Positions 13,118-20,750 of a stretch of DNA of 64,000 bases are shown piece by piece (position 1 is the first letter of the stretch; every line of letters begins with the position of its first letter). Position numbers and translations under genes: made by a program. Source of the stretch: Psettodes erumei (Eukaryota > Chordata > Actinopteri > Pleuronectiformes > Psettodidae); assembly GCA_016785225.1 (NCBI GenBank), contig JAFBJZ010000882.1, forward strand, positions 412,501 to 476,500, given 5' to 3'. The notes beneath the pieces were generated by a model that saw only the letters and a list, made by a program, of their open reading frames with translations, was not told the origin of the DNA and made no database searches.

Positions 13118-16100
13118 ACACACATTTTGAGGCACGCTCTGTGACAGAGCCCCACGGCGTCTTCACAGATTAGCTGCAAAATCGACCCCTTTTGCACGAG
13201 CTACTTTTCGAGATTTGATTCGTAAACCAAACTCAGATTATTTAAAGGTCCCGACCGTTAAAGTGTCAGGTCTTTCCCCTTTTTTCCACAAACGCTGACA
13301 ACACAAAAGGGTGTTTTAATGCAGCTGAACTCGTAACAATGAAATTATACGACACAACCACTGGAAACTGTGCTCTAACGCAATAAACGGAGGTAATGAG
13401 AACGGACCTTCCCAAAGCCATGTCGCTAGCGTCGCTAAAAACATTTATGCACTTTCCGAAATTGTGCGAAGACACGCTCGACTTACTGCTTTCTGCTGAG
13501 AACTGAGGAGCGCAGGGTTGAGAAGCTGCTCCCCTTTCTCCGTATCGCTGGAGATGTCCTCTTCCGACTCCTCCCAAGATGAGGAGAAACCGGCGGAGGA
13601 GGCCGAGGAGGACGACAGCTTCCTGAGGGAGCGTGCCGACGAGTTTGGCCCGGGGACGGGGCTCGAACCCGGGCTCGGGGTGCAGCAGAGCCCCTGGTCT
13701 GACCCGGGGTCCTCGAAAGAGCGAGGCTGGCCTTCCAGTCCGTGCTCAGTTATTATGACTGCGGGGATGGGGGGATAGTTGGGGGGAGAGTGGTTGGCGG
13801 TTTGATCCGTGACCTCCAGCGAACGGCCGACGCTCTCGCTGCTTCGCGGCGGACACAAAGCAGGGGTTTCCGGGTTCCCCTCCGACACGTTCGCCCGTGT
13901 GTGGAGCAGCATCCCCGGACACAGCCGGTCCTCTTCCTCGTCTCCCACCCCTCCCTCTGTCCGTTCCCCTGCATCTTCCAGCATTTGTTTGTTGTCTACC
14001 TCCCCCACGTCGTTTTCTCCCTCTTTTTCCTCCCTGCCTGTCGATCCACCGGGTTCTAATGTCTCAAGGGAGCCCGGGACAGCAAACGGCCCACCTGAAC
14101 GGTTCGTTTGCACTGCCGTTTCTGAATGGCGGCCATTTTGACCAATCAGTGTCTTATTCTCTGCGTTCATTTTAGTAGCACCGCTGTCCATCTCGCCTTC
14201 GCCCCTTCCCCCTTCTCTCATTTCTCCCGCCGCTCCCTCTTCCCCCCTTTCTCTCCCATTCTGGACAACAGAGGAAACTTGACGCTCTTGTGGATGGGTC
14301 ATTGGGCATGTGAGGGCTGCGTTTCCTTGGCAGGGCTGGGAAGGGGCCTGGCTCGCCGCTCGTCTCGGAGATCGGGGGCTCCGCTGGAGCTCACTGTTGC
14401 GCACCTGGGCCCGGATCCCGGAGATGTGGGCCTCGAAGATGCCCACTTTTCCCCTGACCTGAAAGACACGCGGAGAACTCATGTGGAGACGCGGCAACAG
14501 AAAAAATAATAATAATTTTAAAAAAGTGTTTCCCCTCGCTTGGCAATACACAGACAGCACTGCTGGCAAGCTACAAATTCAGTGTGTGAGTGCTAATGTA
14601 GGATCGCCTTCAAATGAATACTGAAGAGATTCCAAATATAAAACAAAATTTTAAAGAAATACACTGAGTACTATATTTATGAATACAATTTTACAATTAG
14701 GTAAACTGGACATTGTAAATGTAAATAATCTGAACTGATACCAGATAAAAACATGCAGTAAAAGATGTCGGAGAATAAGAGCCTCCGTCCAAACTGTGGT
14801 TGACCCTCATTCCCTCCTGTGCTGCTCAGCTCTCAGCACTCGAGAATCGGCCCGAATTTTTTGGATCAGGGCGAGAGCCGCTGTTCTGACTCACCCAACA
14901 AGTCACAGCAACCCGTCAGAGTGTGCTTGATGATGGATGGAGCGGGGGGGTTGGAAAGTCCGAAAGGAAGGCGCAAAAGAGACGAGCCGTGGAGAAGTAC
15001 AGTTGAGTCGACAACAGCGCGTGTAAAAATAAATAGATAAATAAAATCACCTCCACGTTCTGCAGCTCTCTGTGAATCTGCAGCAGCTGCGCCTGGCGTC
15101 TCCTCTCCTCCCGCCTCTCTCCCCCGGCCGTCTCTCCTCCTCCCCTCTCCTCCTGCCCGTCTCCTTCCCTCTCTCGTCGGCGCCGGGCGAGCTCAGGCGC
15201 CGGACCCGTTGGCCCACATTCACTCCCAGGAGCTCCGGGCTTCGCGGCGAGGGGGAGCGGGCCCGGGGGGCGGGGCTGGGGCAGAGCGACGTCGAGGGGG
15301 GGAAGACGAAGCTGCGGCCACGGGTCGTGGGGCTCGTCTAGAAGCAGGTATGAGATACAGCTTGTGAAGCGGCAGCTCTTAGTTGTGTCCAACAAAAGCA
15401 GCGATTTCCATTTCTTGTCCATTTATTCCAACATTTGTCTTTGAAGCGAGACTATCTAACTTCTACTTCACAGTGGCTCCTGCAGCAACAAGCAGAAATT
15501 ACTGTATCATATATATCTAACAATATAACAAGATGAAACCAAGGCCTGCTAATATTAGCCAACCTCAATTTTGAGTACAACTTTTCATTTGTAAGAGAAG
15601 ACTGTGCATCTGCAACTTCCTCCGCGCCGTCCTCGTGTGACTGACATTAGTTTGTTATTCCTGAAACTGGAAAACACGTAAAAGGTCGGACGCGGCGAGG
15701 AAGTTACCTTGGGGCTGGTTGGGCTGCAGAGACCTCCACCCAGTAGCTGGCAGTAGGTGCTCCGATCTGGCACCGGCTGCACGGGCCGAGCGACCGGGCT
15801 GGTTCTAGCCCGGGAGGTGGCGCTGGAGGAGCCTGACTGGGTATGAAACTGATTACTGCTGCGGAGAGGAGAGGAGAAGAGAGTCAGACCTCTTATACAA
15901 ACATTGCGAACCGAATATATATCTGAAGTGTGCATTTCCCCAAAACTAAACGGCGCGGTCTTGCAACGACTGACCTGTTCATGACTACGAGGCCGTTCAG
16001 GTTCAGGGCAGAGGCTGCCATCCCCGCGGCCAGGCGAGGGGCTGTGAGTGCCGGGTACACATCTGACAAGCTCCCCTGAAGCTGCAGGGAGGTCCGGAGA

Positions 16101-19100
16101 ACAGCCAGTCAGCGTTTCCTCTGCGTTCAGTCAGCGGCGGTGGCTCGCCGCTGCCGGAGAGAGTCCGTGCCAGGCGCTGGAAAACGGGGGAAAAAGAAGG
16201 CCCGTCTGGTGAGGCGAACGCAGCAGAAAGTAGCTCGTGAGCTCCGGAGGGACGACGGCATTCTTTAAGATGAAAATGTCAACATTTTTCAGAAATGGCA
16301 GGAACCGCAAGTCCAGCTTTCCGTACTGGAAAAGCCATTCCCGAGCGCATCATGGACAAAGACGATTATTCATGTACTCCTGCTGTCAAACCCAAAATGA
16401 GAGATATCATTGTTCGCTCTGGGAATCGAAATAAAGAAATGAACAAAGCTGGAAGACGGAGAGTGGGAGAGAGGGGCGAATATTTGGAGGAAATGAAAAC
16501 GAGCAAGGTAGCGTTCCACTCTCCAGAAATAGTTTCCCTCCCCTTCTGTCAGCGGTCCATAAAAGCAGAGGGTTTTTTTTACGACGCTCATTTGAATCCG
16601 ACAGCTGTTTTATCACAGGGCCCAGCGTAATCGCCCTCCTCCCCGTCCGGCTACATCGCTGCTGATTCCACGCCAGGCGGCCTCCAGACCCTCTTAAGAG
16701 TTCGACGTATCTAACCGCACTGGCCTCCCGCCGCTCCAGTTTCGGTGTCGCACTTAACAGGCCTTTGTTCCGAGAGTTGGCCCTCGGCGCGGCCCGACCA
16801 AAACTCTCACGGTGTTGGAGAAATTTTGCGGCGGTCTAAAAATAAAGCGACTTCAAGGTAACATTCTTTCAGGGAGGAAATGAATGAGGGAGGGACGTGG
16901 AAAAGGGCAAGAAGATGGAGATAGAGAGAGAAACATTCAGACGGGGAGAATGAGAAAGGGCAGGAGGTGGAGGGAAAGGGACGGGAGGGAGGGAGGGAGA
17001 TCGAGGCCAGCGCTGATAAAAAGTGGCAGCAGCATTAAACAAGGAGAGAAGGGAAGACAGAGAAAGGGCTAAAGTTTGAGCTATGGAGCCTCCCTGTCTT
17101 TAGTCCATGCAGATAAAGATGTGCAGACACAGAACAACAAGCTCCTACGAGGATGTTTCCAGAAATCGCGCATCGTTCTTTCTTCTCCATCTCCGAAAAT
17201 TTTGCTGGGTGCAGACGTTTCGGGAACCAGAACCCGTCGCTTCGGCTCTACTTACTACTGGAATATGCTGTCGGCCTCTCAGTGTAGTGTTTTGCACTGT
17301 CGGGTTCAAACTCTGTGAACAAGAGCGTCGTCGCGTCGCGTCCTGCCCCCCGAAAACGAGCCCCGAGATGAGGTTCAACTTTCCCCTTGAGCGCCGAGAC
17401 GCCACCTGCGGTGGTGCCCGGCAGCTCAAGCTCGACTCGGTGGACTTGCAGTCTGCTCTGTGCAACAGGCAACAAGCAAGAGAGTCTTCACCTTTGCCTG
17501 AAGTGGGATGCGGGGGTAAATCACTTCTATTCCTTTCAGAGCAGTCAAGAAAGCTACGCCGAAGGTCTGGTCGGGAAGAGCTGTGACAAACCCCGCTCAG
17601 CCCAGACCTCGTCAGGTGCCGGGCCGCCCGACGGCTGCCTCGGGATGCGTTTTGATTCCAGACGAGACATTAGGCCGCGAACTGTGAGGTAAACATGGGA
17701 TTTCCTCGTTGGGGAGTGACGCAGTCAGAGAGAGGCAGGAAGCCGTCTGAGCGGCTCGCTAACCACCGCCGCTACAAACACTTACGAGACACAAACCTCC
17801 AGAACGATTCAGGGGGGGAAAAAAAAGCGGCACCAGGGCCCGATCGGACGAGGGCGGTTGGAGAGAGGGAGAGAGAGAGAAAGACGGAGCAAAGGGGGGC
17901 AGTGCAGGACGGCAGGGGCTGGGGGGAAGAATGAAGAGCGAGGAAGGAAAGAGAGGTGTTCACAGGCTATTTTCAGTTCAGCCGCCTATTCTGAATCTTT
18001 CATGCAGAAGTAGTGGATTTACTTCCTGTGAAACGGCCCCCGGTCGCTGTAATCAAGCGGCACTGGGCAGCCAAAAGCATTTTCACACTGCATGTTTCAC
18101 ATTGTTCGTTACATCTCAAAGAACTTTTTTTTTTCTTCTCTCTCTCATGGCACTAAAGGACTCTGCACTTTCAAAAAGGTCCAAGTTCCCCCACAAAGAC
18201 CATCTGTGTTTCGCTAAATGTAACACCGAAAGGGGTCCAGAGAGATCACGCACAACGCGGGACATATCATCGCACCACGCCGGCTTAAGAGAGAGGAAAA
18301 AAAGGTTTTCTCGGACGGGAAACATTCAAGAAAAGAGAAAACGCGACAACTAAATGTATTTCTTTCAGTCCCACTCTGGCATCCATGTGTCTCCACCTCC
18401 CTTAAAGGTAACACTGGCTCAAAAAAGGGAGAAAGTTTGCCTCACCATCCTTGAACACTGTGTCATTCCAATCGTTTTCTAACATAGCTGTGTTTCAGCG
18501 CGGCTCGATGTCCCACTGAGTGGGACTGTGCGACTATTCAAAGTTTACACTCGCCTACACAAGCGGGCGATAAAGCTACGGTGCATAAGGTTCGGTGAGA
18601 GGGAAAAAACAAACCCAAACAAAACTCGACTGACTGAAAGGTTCAGAAGACGTCTATCCTTGAAGTTTACATGAGCAGATGGCCGGACGGGGCGACGTGA
18701 CACACGGCGAGATGGTGAACATTCATCTGCGGTCGGACATTCCACCATATTGGTCCGTATTGGACCATATACGTTGACGCAAAATGACCGCAGCAGAAGA
18801 TTTTACCCGTGTCGCCCCGCTCCGAGCAGGTGGGACACCCAAAGCTAAGAACCGGGAAAAAGAGGATTTTCTTTTCTCAAGTGATAATAACCCCCAAAAC
18901 CCATTTGACTGTCCCTTCTTGTCCAGCACGAGGAGGAGATGTTCTTCTTCTCCATCAGCTGAATATTTAAGGTTGCGGACTGTTGCTCGAACAAAACAAG
19001 CCAACCTTCTCAAATATACATGATGGCCATTCTTGACTGTTTTCTGGCATTTCGCAGGCCAAGCAGCAAATCGATTGCGTAAGAACAGCCAGAAGATTAT

Positions 19101-20487
19101 TTCCCTAATAATCTACCCTAATAATTCATTGATGGCCTAAGAATAACCAATGCCCTCTAATTACCTATTGCTGGATCCGACTGCAAGTTGACAAAACAGT
19201 TTGTTGAGCCTCAAGCGTTACAAATGACCAATCTTCTATCTTCTCCTCTTCCTTTTTTCTTTCTTGTTCCTGAAGTCAACAGTGATGTGTGAAAACACGT
19301 GTTTAGCTGAGGAGCAAATTTGCAGAAAATCTGGAAAAACCTGAGTTTCAGTTAGCTGACAGTAAATGTTTGACTTTACAGTTCTTCGGCATAAACAACT
19401 CTCGTCGCATGCAGTTGTTGACAGCTCAGCCGAGAGATTAGATAAAGCGTTTGAAATAATCCAGCCTCGATAAGTGGATTTATTTTTTTTCTGGATTCGG
19501 ATGCCAGAAAATAAGTGCTGTCCAACTCAAATTTATTATGAGTGGACATCCTTATTTATACCACTGTAGAGCAGCTGTTTTCTAAAGCAAGTGCATCTGT
19601 AGTCATAAAGCCTGTATTAAGGGGGGTGGGGGTGGGAGGGGTCAGAAGACTGGAGAGGACTACATCATTTTATAATATTATAAATATTATGATAAATTAA
19701 TGATTAAATTATTTTCAAACTCTTAAAATAGTTCGGTTTCCCCATCCCCACTCTTACTAATAGGATGACTCGGCCCGTAATCCCAACAACTTTCACTCTC
19801 AACCTCTGCATCTGCACGAGAGGAGCGTTATCAAAACGGGATTAACTTTGTTTTCCAGCAACAGCCTGCGCAGATGGAGGAGGTGGAGGTGGTGGAGGAG
19901 GTGCCCCCCCACCCCCCCTCCGGGTTATCTTACCTCGATCGCCGTCTCGGTCCCCCCGACCTCCGAGGCTCGTCCGGGACGCTTCTATCGGCCTGAGCGA
20001 CGTTACGGACAGACACCGACAGCTCCGGCCGGAGGAGAGCTCTTCTCCGTCTGACACTCGAGACGCGCGCGGGGCACACGCAGAGCCGCGGCTCCTCGCG
20101 CACCGCGGCAACTTATTCCCCACTCCTGCGCTGCGTTTGGGTTCGCTTCCATATACGAACTTGTTCGACGCCGCCGCCGCTTCGCGTTCTCACCCCCTCA
20201 AAGAACAAACAAACAGACAAAACCCTCCTCCGCAGAAGAAGAAGAAGAAGTTTCAAAATGTCTTTCTCTTCCACGAGCAGGTCTTTCTCTCTCTCTCTCT
20301 CGCCTCTCTGGTTGTTTGAGGAGAACTTCAAAAGCAGCGCGGCCCCGAGCGGCGAGGTGCTACCGCGGGCCTGCTCCCGGGATACTTTAGTTTTAGGGGA
20401 GGTTTCTGTTGTCATGCGTGTCGCGCGACACCTCTCTGCTCGTAGTAAAGCGCCGTTTGTCTGTCTGTTTGAAGCCGGAAGCGACGA

Positions 20488-20559
<72 letters not shown>

Positions 20560-20750
20560 CTGTTCGCTGGGAGGAAAAAAAAACAGCCGCTGCTGCGCGC
20601 GCGCGCGCGCACGCACGCCACTCCACTCGGTCGTACACGCACGTGCAGTGCGGGGAAAGCCCTCGGTTGGAGCTCACGCGCGCGCGCGCGTAAACCCAAC
20701 AACGAGGAACGCCGCTGTGTCGGGACCGGGCCAGCACCTCGCTATCCATC
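1..20750 (-). CDS. itpkb: Inositol-trisphosphate 3-kinase B gene (partial, runs off left edge)
   Basis: This gene encodes the kinase that phosphorylates Ins(1,4,5)P3 to Ins(1,3,4,5)P4, a calcium/calmodulin-activated step that ends IP3 signalling. Coding segments in transcript order are 16021-15975, 15858-15708, 15337-15051 (frame problem inside), 14458-13487, 1709-1610, 1209-1172, 1032-857 and 316-112. All other junctions are GT-AG and keep phase. Diagnostic stretches are FEAHI, [44 protein letters not shown], the inositol-polyphosphate-kinase motif PCVMDCKMG, and TYLEEELTKARKKP. These match mammalian ITPKB better than ITPKA (which has LPVISPF in the calmodulin region) or ITPKC (GPSIMDCKMG). 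The later kinase exons with SSLL and IDFGK, the stop and the 3' UTR lie left of the window. A non-coding first exon ending at 19934 is inferred, so the upper boundary is approximate. Teleosts may have two itpkb copies; I cannot say which this is. Confidence 0.9.
112..316 (-). CDS. itpkb: itpkb kinase-domain exon (TYLEEEL...RIEGVK)
   Basis: This 205 bp internal exon has its acceptor ...ccttcag before 316 and donor gtaaga after 112. Its first base completes the Arg codon split with the 857-1032 exon. It encodes TYLEEELTKARKKPSPRPDM, then [31 protein letters not shown] and GFRIEGVK. This is the IP3-binding part of the kinase fold, which is nearly invariant in ITPKB. The next kinase exon is outside the window, since bases 1-111 are intron. 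Confidence 0.93.
317..856 (-). other. itpkb intron, 540 bp
   Basis: This intron lies between two kinase exons. It ends (minus strand) in a pyrimidine tract and cag. I see no repeat or second gene in it. Confidence 0.85.
857..1032 (-). CDS. itpkb: itpkb kinase-domain exon with PxxxDxKxG motif
   Basis: This 176 bp exon has acceptor ctttag before 1032 and donor gtgaga after 857. It encodes KHCECEQRCLSLLMRDVLRP, YVPGYHGDVEKDGQKYNQME, DLLAEFDF and PCVMDCKMGV. PCVMDCKMG fits PxxxDxKxG, the signature of inositol-polyphosphate kinases, with the Asp and Lys of the catalytic site. Human ITPKB has CESEQRCLDRLM and SPCVMDCKMGI at the same places. Confidence 0.94.
1172..1209 (-). CDS. itpkb: itpkb 38-bp micro-exon (nucleotide-binding loop)
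   Basis: This very short exon lies between acceptor tttttttacag and donor gtaaga. Joined to the flanking exons it reads GSFKAGANGRILK followed by KHCECE, matching human ITPKB GSFKAAANGRILKKHCESE. It holds the glycine-rich loop and the ATP-binding lysine region of the kinase. Its 38 bp carry the reading from phase 1 to phase 0. It is too short to be seen as an open reading frame on its own. Confidence 0.92.
1210..1609 (-). other. itpkb intron with (CA)n microsatellite
   Basis: This 400 bp intron contains an uninterrupted CA/GT repeat at about 1455-1500 and a short TA run near 1358-1371. Confidence 0.85.
1455..1500. repeat. (CA)n microsatellite
   Basis: Roughly 23 CA units without interruption, in an itpkb intron. 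Confidence 0.95.
1610..1709 (-). CDS. itpkb: itpkb calmodulin-binding exon
   Basis: This 100 bp exon has acceptor ttgtttgcag before 1709 and donor gtatgt after 1610. It encodes HKSWKKIKNMVHWSPF then [17 protein letters not shown] plus one base of Gly. In ITPKB this basic, aromatic stretch is the calmodulin-binding segment at the entrance to the kinase domain. It starts in phase 0. It can therefore be joined to the N-terminal exon ending at 13487 and equally to the candidate alternative first exon ending at 4538. Confidence 0.95.
2049..2080. repeat. (CA)n microsatellite
   Basis: An uninterrupted CA run in the large itpkb intron. A second shorter CA/CG run lies near 2221-2247. Confidence 0.95.
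4538..4636 (-). CDS. itpkb: Candidate alternative first coding exon of itpkb, hydrophobic N-terminus
   Basis: An ATG at 4636-4634 opens 33 codons that end at a good donor (cttcag then gtacgg) exactly in phase 0. Phase 0 is what the calmodulin/kinase exon at 1709 needs. The peptide begins MRSSWLFSAW, continues with a roughly 22-residue hydrophobic run (SVAVSVGASFIIAITHLF) and ends TSRLQ. Third codon positions are strongly C/G while the surrounding intron is A/T-rich, which suggests selection as coding sequence. A TATA-like ttttaaaa lies about 100 bp upstream (4733-4740); a possible acceptor (gtcctgcccag) also precedes it. If used, it would give a short, membrane-anchored kinase lacking the long N-terminus. 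I do not know this exon from any described ITPKB form, so this is inference. Confidence 0.45.
4733..4740 (-). promoter_or_regulatory. TATA-like element before the candidate alternative itpkb exon
   Basis: ttttaaaa lies about 100 bp upstream of the ATG at 4636, with a ggggcagg GC-rich motif between. It is a weak call that depends on the exon being a true first exon. Confidence 0.2.
5693..5790. mobile_element. Decayed dispersed fish repeat fragment (hAT-like non-autonomous type)
   Basis: The text ctaggggtgcaactaacaat, followed by ttaattgtttagtctgtagaatgtca, resembles the start of a very common teleost repeat. That repeat begins GGGCTGCAACTAACGATTA and contains GTTTGGTC..AAAATGTCA. Only the end portion remains, with no coding capacity. 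The family assignment is from memory. Confidence 0.45.
9145..9420. mobile_element. Second decayed copy of the same dispersed repeat
   Basis: It begins ttaagggctgcaactaacaat and continues through gtccaaaacacaaag, a tail with tcatatttgaaaagctt and attaatcaatta. This is the order of blocks in the common fish repeat described for 5693-5790. It is heavily mutated and non-coding. Confidence 0.45.
10400..10443. repeat. (TA)n microsatellite
   Basis: About 22 uninterrupted TA units in the large itpkb intron. Confidence 0.95.
10780..10821. repeat. Short tandem duplication
   Basis: The unit cgcggtgctaatgctagc occurs twice, 22 bp apart, followed by further gctagcta runs to about 10855. No function can be assigned. 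Confidence 0.7.
11949..12142. repeat. Compound CT and CA microsatellites
   Basis: A CT run at about 11949-11973, CT-rich sequence to 12050, and an uninterrupted CA run at 12111-12142. The open reading frames reported here on both strands are products of these repeats. Confidence 0.9.
12893..13111. repeat. Clustered (CA)n runs
   Basis: Three separate CA runs (about 12895-12915, 12951-12967, 13086-13111) lie in the end of the large itpkb intron. Confidence 0.85.
13487..14458 (-). CDS. itpkb: itpkb large N-terminal regulatory exon
   Basis: This 972 bp exon (324 codons, phase 0 at both ends) has acceptor gtgtctttcag before 14458 and donor gtaagt after 13487. It begins VRGKVGIFEAHISG, matching human ITPKB VNQKVGMFEAHI. 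It then runs through long low-complexity Ser/Gly/Glu-rich sequence, contains IPAVIITEHGLE (human IPAVIITDMG), and ends with [28 protein letters not shown] and LLSSQQKA. In mammals this part of ITPKB holds F-actin-binding and localisation determinants. It is shorter than the human N-terminal region. Plus-strand open frames across it are antisense shadows. Confidence 0.93.
14459..15050 (-). other. itpkb intron, about 590 bp
   Basis: A/T-rich intron without recognisable repeats. Confidence 0.85.
15051..15337 (-). CDS. itpkb: itpkb N-terminal exon(s) with unresolved frame change
   Basis: Acceptor cttctag before 15337 and donor gtgatt after 15051 frame a 287 bp segment. Entered in the phase left by the previous exon, it reads TSPTTRGRSFVFPPSTSLCP, closely like human RGASFLFPPAESL. 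The end must be read in another frame to give AQLLQIHRELQNVE, which is human ILQRELQNVQ and joins perfectly to VRGKVGIFEAHI. So both ends are clearly ITPKB but in different frames. A 71-nt GT-AG intron at 15153-15223 would repair this exactly (38 + 34 codons), but it has a purine-rich 3' end. A one-base sequence error in the purine-rich stretch is the alternative. Confidence 0.75.
15338..15707 (-). other. itpkb intron, 370 bp
   Basis: Ordinary A/T-rich intron; nothing else seen. Confidence 0.85.
15708..15858 (-). CDS. itpkb: itpkb N-terminal exon 3
   Basis: This 151 bp exon has acceptor tctccgcag before 15858 and donor gtaact after 15708. Its first base completes the Ser codon split with the start exon. 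It reads SNQFHTQSGSSSATSRARTS and then PVARPVQPVPDRSTYCQLLG, ending SPTSPK in phase 0. The Ser/Pro-rich content fits the disordered N-terminus of ITPKB. No domain is recognisable. Confidence 0.8.
15975..16176 (-). CDS. itpkb: itpkb start exon
   Basis: The acceptor tttttcccccgttttccag ends before 16176, and the donor gtcagt follows 15975. The first 155 bases are 5' UTR. The ATG at 16021-16019 lies in a good context (gcggggATGg). It begins MAASALNLNGLVVMN, aligning with the start of human ITPKB (MAVYCYALNSLVIMNS), which supports this start. An upstream ATG at about 16057 is out of frame. Confidence 0.88.
16177..19933 (-). other. itpkb first intron, 3.8 kb
   Basis: This intron is G+C-richer near the start exon, with GA-rich tracts at 16870-17070 and 17860-17940. 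It becomes A/T-rich toward 19.7 kb. I see no exon with good splice sites and known similarity. Confidence 0.6.
19934..20750 (-). promoter_or_regulatory. itpkb: Probable 5' non-coding first exon and CpG-rich promoter region of itpkb
   Basis: A strong minus-strand donor (gatcgag then gtaagat) closes at 19934 and pairs well with the acceptor before 16176. The region is CpG-rich, with GC alternations at 20595-20620 and 20675-20695 and a 63-bp CT/GA tract inside. Upstream reading frames occur, including an ATG frame of 100 codons from 20415 to 20113. The transcription start is not visible, so the outer boundary is a guess. Confidence 0.5.
20491..20553. repeat. (CT)n / (GA)n microsatellite
   Basis: About 31 CT units without interruption, in the presumed itpkb 5' exon or promoter. 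GAGA-type tracts are frequent in core promoter regions, and length variation is expected. Confidence 0.95.

Larger units (their letters stand above)
1710..13486 (-). other. itpkb large intron, 11.8 kb
   Basis: This intron is A+T-richer than its surroundings. It holds many microsatellites (CA at 2049-2080 and 12111-12142, TA at 10400-10443, CT at 11949-11973), two decayed dispersed repeats (5693-5790, 9145-9420), a 22-bp tandem duplication (10780-10821) and one candidate alternative first exon (4538-4636). I see no other convincing exon on either strand. Confidence 0.85.

Noticed and set aside
13518..14509. Several plus-strand open frames of 86-127 codons
   Set aside because: They are antisense shadows of the large itpkb exon.
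19842..20123. Apparent MGNK-starting, myristoylation-like N-terminus
   Set aside because: The first codon is GTG rather than ATG, so there is no reason to translate from it.
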